Below, in pieces: positions 51,712 through 59,796 of a DNA stretch of 64,000 nucleotides. The stretch spans positions 21,043-85,042 of the forward strand of contig JAKFFE010000024.1 in assembly GCA_036675345.1 (NCBI GenBank), given 5' to 3'. Under the pieces are notes generated by a model. It ran no database searches. It had not been told where the DNA came from and saw nothing but the letters and a program-made list of their open reading frames with translations. The DNA comes from JALYOC01 sp036675345 (GTDB lineage Bacteria; Myxococcota; Myxococcia; Myxococcales; Myxococcaceae). Made by a program: the position numbers and the translations under genes. How positions within the stretch are numbered: the first letter of the stretch is position 1; every line of letters starts with the position of its first letter.

Positions 51712-53154
51712 CTACTCCGGGGACTGGACCAGCAGCTTCTCCTTGCCGCAGACGCTGCAGCGGAAGTGCAGGAACAGGTCGGAGTCGCTCTCCTCGGGGA
51801 CGGTGCCCTTGGGGATGCTCAGCTCCGTCTCCGCCAGCTCCGGGACCTTCTCCGGGATCTGCTCGGCGGTCAGCGCCTGCACGAAGTCCATCTCGCGGTC
51901 GTGGCACTCGCGGTACTCGGGACCGGTCAGCCAGGCCGGCTCGGTGCCCTCCGGCAGCCGGGCCAGCTGCTCCAGGGAGATCGCCGCCTCGCCCAGGTAG
52001 GCCAGCCGGCGGAACCGGACCTCGTCCGGGAGGTTGGTGAAGTCGCCGAACGCCTCGCCCAGGGCCTCGCGCTCCAGGCCGGCGGTGGCGGTCAGCTCGA
52101 TGGCGGCCTCGGAGGCGTCCACCGCCTCCTCCCAGTTGTTCTCCGGGGTGAAGCCGGACTCCAGCAGGGCCTGGAACAGCTGCGCGGCCGCCAGCCGGCG
52201 CCGCACCTCGCCCAGGAACTCCGGGGCCTCGTGGGTCAGCCGCAGGGAGAGCAGCGCGCCGGCGGTGCGGGGGTCGACCTGGCCGGTGGGGTCATCCACC
52301 TCCAGCTCGCGGCGCAGCTCGGCGCGCAGCGCCTTGGCGGCGGAGAAGCGGAACTGGGGATCGACCCCGATCTCCTTGAGGTACAGGGCGGCCAGCGCCG
52401 CGTCCTTGGCGCCCATCCGCAGCGCCTGCTGGGCCTTGCCCTCGGTGGCCGGATCGGTGGTGGCCGGACGGCCGTCCAGCCGCGCCTTGACCACGTCCCG
52501 CAGCTGCGACTCCAGGCTGGAGCCGCTGGTCAGCCGGGAGGGGGTGGGCAGCCGCAGCCCGGGGACATCCAGCGCCCACAGCGGCGGGGTGAGATCCTTC
52601 ATCGCCCGGAACACCAGCGAACCGGCGGAGTCCTGGGGACGGAAGGGGGGCGGCTCGTTGCCGGTGGGGGCGCCGCCGAACATCGACTCCGCGGCGGTGC
52701 GCTGCTCGCGGGTAAACGAGGTGACCCCGTGGACCGGCGGCGGGGGAGGGGGCGGGGCCTCTTCGCCGTCCAGACCGATCACCCGGTCCAGATCGACCTC
52801 GTCCAGCTCCAGGGCCTCCAGGCCCCTGGCCCCGGTGAAGTCACAGCGCAGCAGCTTCATCCGCTCGAAGGTCGCGCCATCCAGGTTGGCGCCCCGGAAG
52901 TCGCAGTCCTGCAGGCGGCCGCCGTGGAAGTAGGCGTTGGAGAGATCCGCCTCCCGGAAGTTGATCTTGGACAGATCGCACTTCTCCCACTCGGAGCCCA
53001 CGAGGGTCAGGTTGGACAGATCGGTGTTGGCCGAGAAGAGCTGCGCGAACGTCGCGCCGGTGTGGTCGGTGCTGACCTTTCCCGCCTTGCGGAGCTTGTT
53101 CCACTCGGTGGAGCCGTTTTTCAGCAGGGATTCGATGGTGGGAGCCTTCGCCAT
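51712..53154 (-). CDS. pentapeptide-repeat protein with C-terminal Cys pair
   Basis: A 480-residue cytoplasmic protein. Residues about 28-130 are pentapeptide repeats of the A(D/N)Lxx type (FSANTDLSNLTLVGSEWEKCDLSKINFREADLSNAYF...GANLDGATFERM), which fold as a right-handed quadrilateral beta-helix. A Pro run (about 134-141) separates a long helical region (about 150-440) with no recognised family. The last 15 residues contain FRCSVCGKE, half of a possible zinc knuckle. The function is unknown. Confidence 0.8.
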   Translation of the reverse strand: MAKAPTIESLLKNGSTEWNKLRKAGKVSTDHTGATFAQLFSANTDLSNLTLVGSEWEKCDLSKINFREADLSNAYFHGGRLQDCDFRGANLDGATFERMKLLRCDFTGARGLEALELDEVDLDRVIGLDGEEAPPPPPPPVHGVTSFTREQRTAAESMFGGAPTGNEPPPFRPQDSAGSLVFRAMKDLTPPLWALDVPGLRLPTPSRLTSGSSLESQLRDVVKARLDGRPATTDPATEGKAQQALRMGAKDAALAALYLKEIGVDPQFRFSAAKALRAELRRELEVDDPTGQVDPRTAGALLSLRLTHEAPEFLGEVRRRLAAAQLFQALLESGFTPENNWEEAVDASEAAIELTATAGLEREALGEAFGDFTNLPDEVRFRRLAYLGEAAISLEQLARLPEGTEPAWLTGPEYRECHDREMDFVQALTAEQIPEKVPELAETELSIPKGTVPEESDSDLFLHFRCSVCGKEKLLVQSPE

Positions 53155-53198
53155 AGGTCGACTTTATCGGCGCGCTTTGGCCGTCACGCCAGACAAAT

Positions 53199-53298
53199 GA
53201 TCGTCCGGTTGCGTCTCCGGACGATCCCCGGGGGAAACCCCCTCTGGACGAACGGGGGCAAGCGGGCCCGGCCAGCGCTTCCCGTCCCAAGGGCCCGC
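53199..53298. repeat. three consecutive inverted repeats in a 256-base divergent gap
   Basis: IR1 is GATCGTCCGG (53199-53208) with CCGGACGATC (53217-53226), 10 bp perfect. IR2 is GGGGG-AAA-CCCCC (53230-53242). IR3 is GCGGGCCC (53262-53269) with GGGCCCGC (53291-53298). They lie between the pentapeptide-repeat gene and the DUF2382 gene. IR1 could be an operator for a stress promoter or a terminator. The rest of the gap (53299-53410) holds a AAGGAG site and no further clear signal. Confidence 0.55.
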
Positions 53299-53410
53299 CC
53301 GGACGCCCTCTGGATTTCCGGGAGGCAGGGGCGCGGACGAGCGCCACTTGGGTGCGCTTCGGCTCGCGGGTGCCCAGCCTTGTGAGAACCCCCACCAAGG
53401 AGAATCCGAA

Positions 53411-54073
53411 ATGTTGAACTGGGCAGACCAGATCTCGAAGGGAATGATTGTCAGGGACCACCTGGGCCGCGAGCTGGGGCCGGTGACCGCGCACGAGCGT
53501 GACGCGCTGATCATCGATGGTGGCAAGAAGCTGGAGTACATCGCCGACTACCGCCGCATCGACGGCATCCGGGAGGGCGCGGTCTGGCTCAAGCCGAAGG
53601 AGGGCGCCGAGGCCACCGCCTCCACCGGAGAGGCCAGGGACGCCAGCGGGATGTCCGCCGGTCGGGACATCAACATCGACGTGCTGGAGGAGGAGCTCGA
53701 CGTCCGCAAGCGCATGAAGCAGGCCGGCGAGGTGACGATCCACAAGGGAGTCACCGAGGAAACCCGGCAAGTCACAGTTCCGGTGGTCCACGAGGAGATC
53801 CGGGTCGATCGTCGGCCAGCCTCCTCCGGCGACGTCCGGGCCGCGGGCGTGGGAGACAAGGCCTTCCAGGAGGAGACCTTCTCCGTGCCGGTGATGGAGG
53901 AGGAGGTGGAGATCCGCAAGCGTCCGGTGGTCAAGGAGCGCCTCACCGTGAGCAAGGAGCGCCAGGTGGAACAGCGCGCCACCAGCGAGACGGTGCGCAA
54001 GGAGCACGTGGAGGTCGAACAGCCCACGCGTCAGGCCCCCCGCCGGGACGACGACAAGGGGACCTGGAAGTAG
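53411..54073 (+). CDS. YsnF/AvaK (DUF2382) stress protein with PRC-barrel-like N-terminus
   Basis: A 220-residue soluble protein. Residues 1-75 resemble a PRC-barrel (QISKGMIVRDHLGRELGPVTAHERDALIIDGGKKLEYIADYRRIDGI). Residues about 100-215 are a DUF2382 region (INIDVLEEELDVRKRMKQAGEVTIHKGVTEETRQVTVPVVHEEIRVDRR, then VPVMEEEVEIRKRPVVKERLTVSKERQVEQRATSETVRKEHVEVEQP). Proteins of this kind are induced by general stress in other bacteria; the molecular role is unknown. The start at 53411 is chosen because AAGGAG lies just before it. Confidence 0.85.
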   Translation: MLNWADQISKGMIVRDHLGRELGPVTAHERDALIIDGGKKLEYIADYRRIDGIREGAVWLKPKEGAEATASTGEARDASGMSAGRDINIDVLEEELDVRKRMKQAGEVTIHKGVTEETRQVTVPVVHEEIRVDRRPASSGDVRAAGVGDKAFQEETFSVPVMEEEVEIRKRPVVKERLTVSKERQVEQRATSETVRKEHVEVEQPTRQAPRRDDDKGTWK

Positions 54074-54562
54074 ATGTCCGCCCGGCTTCTCGGCGTGGCG
54101 GGCTGGAGTCTAGGCCTGGGCGCCCTGTTCTTCGGAGCAGGGCGCCGCCGCCTTTCCCCACCCGGCGAGGGAGGGAGGGTCCTGGACCTCCACCAGGAGG
54201 AACTGGAGGCCACGGTGAGGCCCCGGGTGGCGGGCCATCTCCGGGTCCACAAATACGTGGTGACCGAGAAGCGCACCCTGGAGGTCATGGTCCGGCGAGA
54301 GGAGATCCGCGTCGAGAGGGTCGGCGCCACAGGAGGAGAAGGCGGCAGGCGCGCCTCCTCGCGGGTGGAGTGGGTCCTGCCGCTGTACGAGGACAAGATC
54401 GAAATCGTCCGGCGTCCGGTGGTCCGGGAGTGGGTCCGGATCTTCAAGCAGCGCCGCGTGGAACCCACCCGGTTCGAGGCCACGGTCAGACAGGAGGTGG
54501 CGACGGTGGAGACCTCTCCCCGAGTTCGCCGCGAGCAGAGCAGCCCTTCGCCACGGTCATGA
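54074..54562 (+). CDS. second DUF2382 protein with N-terminal hydrophobic segment
   Basis: A 162-residue protein whose ATG directly follows the TAG of the previous gene. After a hydrophobic start (GVAGWSLGLGALFFGAG) it carries one DUF2382 repeat pair: VLDLHQEELEATVRPRVAGHLRVHKYVVTEKRTLEVMVRREEIRVERV and VLPLYEDKIEIVRRPVVREWVRIFKQRRVEPTRFEATVRQEV. It looks like a shortened paralogue of its neighbour, possibly membrane-anchored. Its stop codon overlaps the convergent next gene in the palindrome TCATGA. Confidence 0.78.
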   Translation: MSARLLGVAGWSLGLGALFFGAGRRRLSPPGEGGRVLDLHQEELEATVRPRVAGHLRVHKYVVTEKRTLEVMVRREEIRVERVGATGGEGGRRASSRVEWVLPLYEDKIEIVRRPVVREWVRIFKQRRVEPTRFEATVRQEVATVETSPRVRREQSSPSPRS

Positions 54563-55135
54563 TCCCCGGTGGTAGAAGGTCGAGAAGTCCGCAGCGTCGG
54601 ACGGCTGGCATTTCCCGAGGCCTGCGATCGCCATCGCCTCGTCGTAGAAGGTGGCGAATCGCCGGCCGGCAGGGAACAGCCTGGGGCGCATCGCCTCCAG
54701 GACGTCGAACAGCCCGTAGTACACCCACTCCCAGGTGACGGCGGTCAGGGAGAGCATTCGGGCCCCGACCCGGTTCCTCAGCCCCGCCACCTCCTCCTCG
54801 GTGAGCCCCTGCTCGGACAGGAACCGCAGCGTCCCCTGCTCGAACTCGGGAGAGTGCTGGGTGTCCAAGAACGGCTCCAGCAGGGCAGCCCAGACGTCTG
54901 CCCGGCGGACGAACGGGAGGCGATGCTTCGTCGCGAACGCCGCCAGCTCCGGCGCCTGGGGAGCGGGAACGAACAGGAACTCACCGGATCGGGTGCGGAC
55001 GGCCGGGGGAGCCCAGCCCACGCAGACCTCGACCAGGTCGGTCGCCAGGATCACCCCAGTGCGACCCGACCGCGGAAGCGGATAGCGCCGCAGCACCAGG
55101 GACTGCTCCTGAAAGGAGGCATGCCAGCCGATCAT
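54557..55135 (-). CDS. hypothetical protein, 192 residues
   Basis: A soluble protein, with the start at ATG 55135 preferred over the longer frame, whose first 41 residues are Arg/Cys/Trp-rich and unlike coding sequence here. Composition is mixed alpha/beta (VILATDLVEVCVGWAPPAVRTRSGEFLFVPAPQAPELAAFATKHRLPFV, later FDVLEAMRPRLFPAGRRFATFYDEA). No family or motif is recognised. It sits between the DUF2382 pair and a MYXO-CTERM protein, with which it shares direction. Confidence 0.6.
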   Translation of the reverse strand: MIGWHASFQEQSLVLRRYPLPRSGRTGVILATDLVEVCVGWAPPAVRTRSGEFLFVPAPQAPELAAFATKHRLPFVRRADVWAALLEPFLDTQHSPEFEQGTLRFLSEQGLTEEEVAGLRNRVGARMLSLTAVTWEWVYYGLFDVLEAMRPRLFPAGRRFATFYDEAMAIAGLGKCQPSDAADFSTFYHRGS

Positions 55136-55151
55136 CGAAGGGAGACCTAGC

Positions 55152-58100
55152 TCAGGCGTCGAGCCGAGGCAGCGGCTTCCGCCGTCGCCGCAGCAGCAAT
55201 GCCGCCGCCGCCAGCCAGGTGCCCAGCCCCAGCGCGCCGGAGCCCGAGCTGCACCCACAGGCGATCCGGTACTGGTCGGCCACCTCCACCGGGAACGAAT
55301 AGCTGTCCTCCCCGGCGCCGTTCCGGGCGGTCAGACACACCATCAACGCTCCGGCCGCCGCCGGCGTCCAGCGCACCGCGCCGCTCTGCGGATCGATCTC
55401 GAACGTCTCCGGACCTCCGCAGCGCTCGAAGGTGATCGGGCCCTCGCCGGCCACCCCCAGGGTGTTGGTGCCGTTGAGCCGGTAGGGAAGCCCCAGCGCC
55501 CCCACCGGACTCGCGTCGCGGCGGATCACCGGGACCAACGGGGTCGCCACCTCCACGGTCAGCTGCGCGGACAGCCCGCTTCCGCCCACCTCCTCCACCG
55601 TGAGGGTGGTGGTCCCGGGAGCCCAGAGCACCACCCCGGGAAAGAGCCGCAGGCCCTGATCTTCCGCCAGGTACGCAGTCTGGGACGGCAGCTGGGCACC
55701 CGGGTCACTGGAGACGAACCGCACCGTGCCTCCGTAGCCGGTGGCCCTCGCGCCCTGTCCGTCCACCACCTCCACGGTCACCTCCAGCGGCACCCCCGCG
55801 GTCGCGACTGCGGGCGGGGAGACGAAGCGCAGCTGCGCGAAGGGGGTCACCAGGGCGATCCCATCCGAGCTCAAGGTGGCGGTCTGACCCAGCCCGTTGG
55901 TGGCCCGGACGGTGACGAAGTAGGTCTGGGCGTTCTGCAGCGTCAGGCCGCTGGCGGAGGCGAGGCTGGCGGTGCCCACCGGGGTGAAGGCCTGGAGCTC
56001 CTCCCCTCCGGCGGTGGTCCCGATCGCCCACTCGAAGCCAGCGACGCCGCTCTCCGGATCGCTGGCGGACCAGTTGGCCTCCAAGGAGGTGGCCGACGCG
56101 GTGACGTCCAGATCCGCGCCCGGTCCGTCATGCACGAACTCCAGCACCGGGAGAGTGCCGTCCACCACCACCCCGTCGGAGGTGGCGGTGACGGTCAGCC
56201 CGGAGCCATTGGTGGCCTCCACGGTGACGGAATAGCGGGTTCCGGTGACCAGGCTCAGCCCGGTGGCCTGGGCGCTGGTGGAGACCCCCACCACGGTCGG
56301 CGCCACCACGTCCGAACCCCCGGCAGTGGTCCCCACCCACCAGCGATAGCCGGTGATGTCGCTCTCCGGATCGACGAACCCGCTCCAGTTCGCGTCCAGG
56401 CTGGAGGTGGAGAGCTGGAGATCCACGTCCGCTCCCACCCCATCGCTGACCGTGCCCGCCTGGGGGGCAGTGCCGTCGGAGCCGGTGGCAGCCATGTTCA
56501 CCTGCCGGTAGAAGCTGCCGACGCCGGAGTAGGGTGCCGCCGCCTCGTAGCGCTGGTAGCCGACGGTGAACAGGTCCGGACCCACCCGCGCTGCCGTCGG
56601 CCCGCTGGGCGGGGTGGCGGTGGAGAACAGCACCAACGGACTGGTGTCGATCATCGAACCCCCGGTGGTGACCCGCTTGCCCACCAGCTGCCCGGCGTTG
56701 AGCCACACCACGAAGAACTGGCTGCCATCCCTCACCAGACTGAAGGGGCCCTGGTTCAGCCCGGGGGTGGTGATCGCCAGGTCGCCCAGCAGTGCTCCAG
56801 AGGCGTTGTACAGCTCCGAATCCAGGGTCGAGGTGTTGGTGGCCAGCACCGCGTACCCGCCACCGGTAAAGATCGGGACCCGGGGCACCGGCAGGGTGTT
56901 CCCGCCCGGTCGAAGCAGGGTGGACTCCACCGCCCCGCCGGTGGCGATGAACCGGGCCCGGGCCTCGGAGAAGGCCTGGGTGTCGTAGGTCCAGCCCACC
57001 AGGAACTTGGCCCCAAAGCCGATCCCCGGCAGCAGCTGGGTGTCGGCGGAGGTGCCGGCCTCCACGGTTCGCTGCGCCGCCGCCACCCCGGTGGCGGAGA
57101 CCCGCACCGCCCGGATCGACCAGTCCTCCTGGAACACCACCTCGTACACCCCGGCGCCATAGGCCACCTTGGGGCCGGACTTGGCGGTGGCGGCGACGGA
57201 GATCGGGATCTCCGCACCCACCACCCCGGCGTCCACCAGCACCCCGAAGATCTGGGGGAGGTTCACCCCTCCTCGGCTGTCCTGCCACACCACCAGATAG
57301 TGGTTGTTCACCGGATCGAACGCCGCGTCCGCGCCCAGCTGGTCGAAGGCCGCCGCGGAGATCACCAGCGGCGGGGAGTCCAGCCGCACCCCGCTGGCAT
57401 TCACCCGGGTGGCCAGCAGGTCCACGCTGCCCACCCGCCGCTCCTGCCACACCAGCAGGGTCTCGCCCGCCGCCCCCGACACTGCGATCAGCCCCTGCTG
57501 GGAGGCGCCGGCAGTGGACAGCGGGAACACTGCGCCCAGGGCTCCCAGCGCGGTGTCCAGCCGCTGCCCGAGGATGTTCCTGTCCAGCGGCCCCTGCTCG
57601 CTCCAGGCCAGCAGCAGGGAGGTGCCGGCGTGGACCAGCACCGGCTGACCCTTGGAGTTGTTGTTGAGGACCAGCGCCACCTCGCCGTCCAGGGTGCGGT
57701 TGGGGCGGGTCTTGGCGCCGTAGAGATGACCGCTGGCGGAGGCCCGGGTGTCCCGCCAGCCCAGCGCGCAGTCGCTGCCGGCGCAGGCCACGTTGGGGTC
57801 CATCCCGGTGGTGGTGGGCGCGTCGGTCGAGCCGGTCTGGGCCCCGGTGGTGGAGTACCAACGCAGATGCACCAGCCCCGCTCCGTTCCAGGCCACCAGG
57901 AAGTCGGTGCCGTTGAAGGCCACCGCCGGGCCCGCTTCCGGGGCCGGGAGCAAGGAGATGTCCGGGTCCTCCATCAACTCCAGGGCGGCGGTGGCGTCCA
58001 GCAGCGCGCCGTGGACATTCGCAGAGGTGCCGGCAGGGATGTCCTTGCAGATGAAGGCCACCAGATACTTGGTTCCGCTGCTGGCGATCGACTTCGAAGA

Positions 58101-58706
58101 GCAGGTGACGGTGCTCAGCGGAAACCCGGAAACCGCCCGGTCGGCGCCGTCCACCACCGCCCCCGCGGGGCTCACCCTCCGGCCCACTACCCGGAAGTTG
58201 GCGGTGCTCCCGGACCGGGTCTGCCAGACCACGAAGAAGTTCGGGGCGGCGAAGGCCACCGCCGGGGCGTACTCTTCCGTGGCGGAGGCGGTGACGCTCA
58301 GCGGTGGGCTGTCCAGCACCGCCCCGTCCGAGGCCCTGACCCGGACGGCGACGATGTCCAGGCCGCTCTGCCACGCCACCAGATAGGTGTCGGTGCCATC
58401 CCAGGCCACCGACGGGGTCGTTCCGGTTCCCAGCCCCAACCCGACAGGATCCAGCACCGTCCCATTGGTGGCCACCCGGGCCGCCCGGATCTCCTGGATT
58501 CCGGAGCGCAGGTCGGTCCACACCACCAGGGACTGGTTGGCCCCTCCCGCCGCCACCGGGTTGTCCTGGCTTCCGCCGGCCAGGGCGCCGGGGGCCGGGG
58601 CTCCCACCGGCTGCTCCGGCCCTGCGGTCACCGCCAGCACCAACGCCAACAGCCCCAGCGGCAGGGCGTGGACGGCGCGCAGGACGGGGGGACGGGGGGT
58701 TGCCAA
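55152..58706 (-). CDS. MYXO-CTERM surface protein with propeller-like repeats and two FnIII domains
   Basis: A 1184-residue exported protein. A signal peptide is at about 12-29. Residues about 40-740 repeat a strand pattern 'xxLVVWxDxRxGxxxIxAxRV' (for example LLVWQERRVGSVDLLATRVNASGVRLDSPPLVISAA), which reads as propeller blades. Residues about 750-960 hold two fibronectin-III-like domains (SLDANWSGFVDPESDITGYRWWVGTTAGG, SLEANWSASDPESGVAGFEWAIGTTAGG). After more Ig-like strands, the protein ends CGCSSGSGALGLGTWLAAAALLLRRRRK, a MYXO-CTERM signal, so it is processed by a myxosortase and exposed at the surface. Confidence 0.88.
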   Translation of the reverse strand: MATPRPPVLRAVHALPLGLLALVLAVTAGPEQPVGAPAPGALAGGSQDNPVAAGGANQSLVVWTDLRSGIQEIRAARVATNGTVLDPVGLGLGTGTTPSVAWDGTDTYLVAWQSGLDIVAVRVRASDGAVLDSPPLSVTASATEEYAPAVAFAAPNFFVVWQTRSGSTANFRVVGRRVSPAGAVVDGADRAVSGFPLSTVTCSSKSIASSGTKYLVAFICKDIPAGTSANVHGALLDATAALELMEDPDISLLPAPEAGPAVAFNGTDFLVAWNGAGLVHLRWYSTTGAQTGSTDAPTTTGMDPNVACAGSDCALGWRDTRASASGHLYGAKTRPNRTLDGEVALVLNNNSKGQPVLVHAGTSLLLAWSEQGPLDRNILGQRLDTALGALGAVFPLSTAGASQQGLIAVSGAAGETLLVWQERRVGSVDLLATRVNASGVRLDSPPLVISAAAFDQLGADAAFDPVNNHYLVVWQDSRGGVNLPQIFGVLVDAGVVGAEIPISVAATAKSGPKVAYGAGVYEVVFQEDWSIRAVRVSATGVAAAQRTVEAGTSADTQLLPGIGFGAKFLVGWTYDTQAFSEARARFIATGGAVESTLLRPGGNTLPVPRVPIFTGGGYAVLATNTSTLDSELYNASGALLGDLAITTPGLNQGPFSLVRDGSQFFVVWLNAGQLVGKRVTTGGSMIDTSPLVLFSTATPPSGPTAARVGPDLFTVGYQRYEAAAPYSGVGSFYRQVNMAATGSDGTAPQAGTVSDGVGADVDLQLSTSSLDANWSGFVDPESDITGYRWWVGTTAGGSDVVAPTVVGVSTSAQATGLSLVTGTRYSVTVEATNGSGLTVTATSDGVVVDGTLPVLEFVHDGPGADLDVTASATSLEANWSASDPESGVAGFEWAIGTTAGGEELQAFTPVGTASLASASGLTLQNAQTYFVTVRATNGLGQTATLSSDGIALVTPFAQLRFVSPPAVATAGVPLEVTVEVVDGQGARATGYGGTVRFVSSDPGAQLPSQTAYLAEDQGLRLFPGVVLWAPGTTTLTVEEVGGSGLSAQLTVEVATPLVPVIRRDASPVGALGLPYRLNGTNTLGVAGEGPITFERCGGPETFEIDPQSGAVRWTPAAAGALMVCLTARNGAGEDSYSFPVEVADQYRIACGCSSGSGALGLGTWLAAAALLLRRRRKPLPRLDA

Positions 58707-58836
58707 GGCCGCCTGCAGTATGACCGTTCTTGCCAGGGCGCAGAAGCAAGCGACCCCTCAGGGGCCAGGCAGATCAAACGGACCGTTGGCCTTCCTGGCT
58801 TCGGCCGGATCGCTGTGGTTTGGTCCGCGCGCCTAC

Positions 58837-59796
58837 ATGATCGAGTTTCGGGTGGACGAGGACAACGCAGGGGTACGGCTGGACAAGTACCTGCGCAAAA
58901 AGCTCGGCAACGTCCCGGTCTCGCACCTGTTCAAGATGATCCGCACCAAGAAGGTGCGAGTGAACGGCAAGCGATGCCAGCCGGAGCAACCGCTCCTGAC
59001 GGGGGATGTGCTGACGATTCGCGGCACCGCGGACACGCTGCTGGGCGCTCCAGACAAGGCCCGTGTGCCCGCGCCTCCCCCTCCGGTGGATCCGCGCGAC
59101 CTCAAGGTGCTCTACGAAGACGACTGGATCATGGCGGTGGACAAGCCGTCGGGGATGGCCGTCCACACCGGCAGCGGGATCACCGGTGGGACCCTGGTGG
59201 ACTATGTGCGCGCCTACCTGGGGCCCAAGGCCACCCGCAACGACTTCAACGCCAGCCCCGCGCACCGCCTGGACCGCGAGACCAGCGGGGTGATCCTGGT
59301 CGCCAAGCGGCGCCCGGCGATGGTGCACTTCACCGACCTGTTCACCCACGGCGGCACCAAGAAGCGGTACGTGACCCTGGTGAAGGGAAAGATGCCCCGC
59401 ACCTCCGGGGTGATCGACCTGCCCCTCTCTGAGCACCAGCAGACGGCCGAGTCCAAGGCCCGCCGCGGGGTGAACATGCAGGAGGCGGTGACCCGCTACC
59501 AGGTGATCAAGCAGGGGAGCGACTGTGCCCTGCTGGAGTGCCGGATCGACACCGGGCGAACACATCAGATCCGCAGACACCTGGTGGCCATTGGCCATCC
59601 GGTGGCCGGGGATAAGAAGTACGGCGACTTTGGTTACAACCGCGACGTGAAAGCTCGCTGGGGCCTCAAGCGGATGTTCCTCCACGCGCAGGAGATCGAG
59701 TTCCCCCATCCGGAGCACGGTGGGAAACTCAAGCTGCGCGCCGAGCTGCCCCCGGAGCTGGTGGACGTGTTGAGAAAGGCTGCCCTCGAACCATGA
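58837..59796 (+). CDS. rluC: RluA-family 23S rRNA pseudouridine synthase
   Basis: A 319-residue enzyme that isomerises uridines in ribosomal RNA. It has an N-terminal S4 RNA-binding domain (about 1-65: MIEFRVDEDNAGVRLDKYLRKKL...KKVRVNGKRCQ) and the RluA catalytic domain, with D146 in HRLDRETSG and the later RTHQIRRHLVAIGHPVAGDKKYGD. The S4 domain favours RluC or RluD rather than RluA; which one cannot be told from sequence alone. The frame extends further upstream antisense to the MYXO-CTERM gene, so the ATG at 58837 is used. It ends by ATGA overlap with the PBP gene. Confidence 0.9.
   Translation: MIEFRVDEDNAGVRLDKYLRKKLGNVPVSHLFKMIRTKKVRVNGKRCQPEQPLLTGDVLTIRGTADTLLGAPDKARVPAPPPPVDPRDLKVLYEDDWIMAVDKPSGMAVHTGSGITGGTLVDYVRAYLGPKATRNDFNASPAHRLDRETSGVILVAKRRPAMVHFTDLFTHGGTKKRYVTLVKGKMPRTSGVIDLPLSEHQQTAESKARRGVNMQEAVTRYQVIKQGSDCALLECRIDTGRTHQIRRHLVAIGHPVAGDKKYGDFGYNRDVKARWGLKRMFLHAQEIEFPHPEHGGKLKLRAELPPELVDVLRKAALEP

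Noticed and set aside
56130..59432. Plus-strand frame of 1100 codons opposite the MYXO-CTERM gene
   Set aside because: Low-complexity His/Gly/Gln/Arg composition and no motif. The minus-strand gene has a signal peptide, FnIII domains and a sorting tail, and the end of this frame collides with the pseudouridine synthase in another phase.
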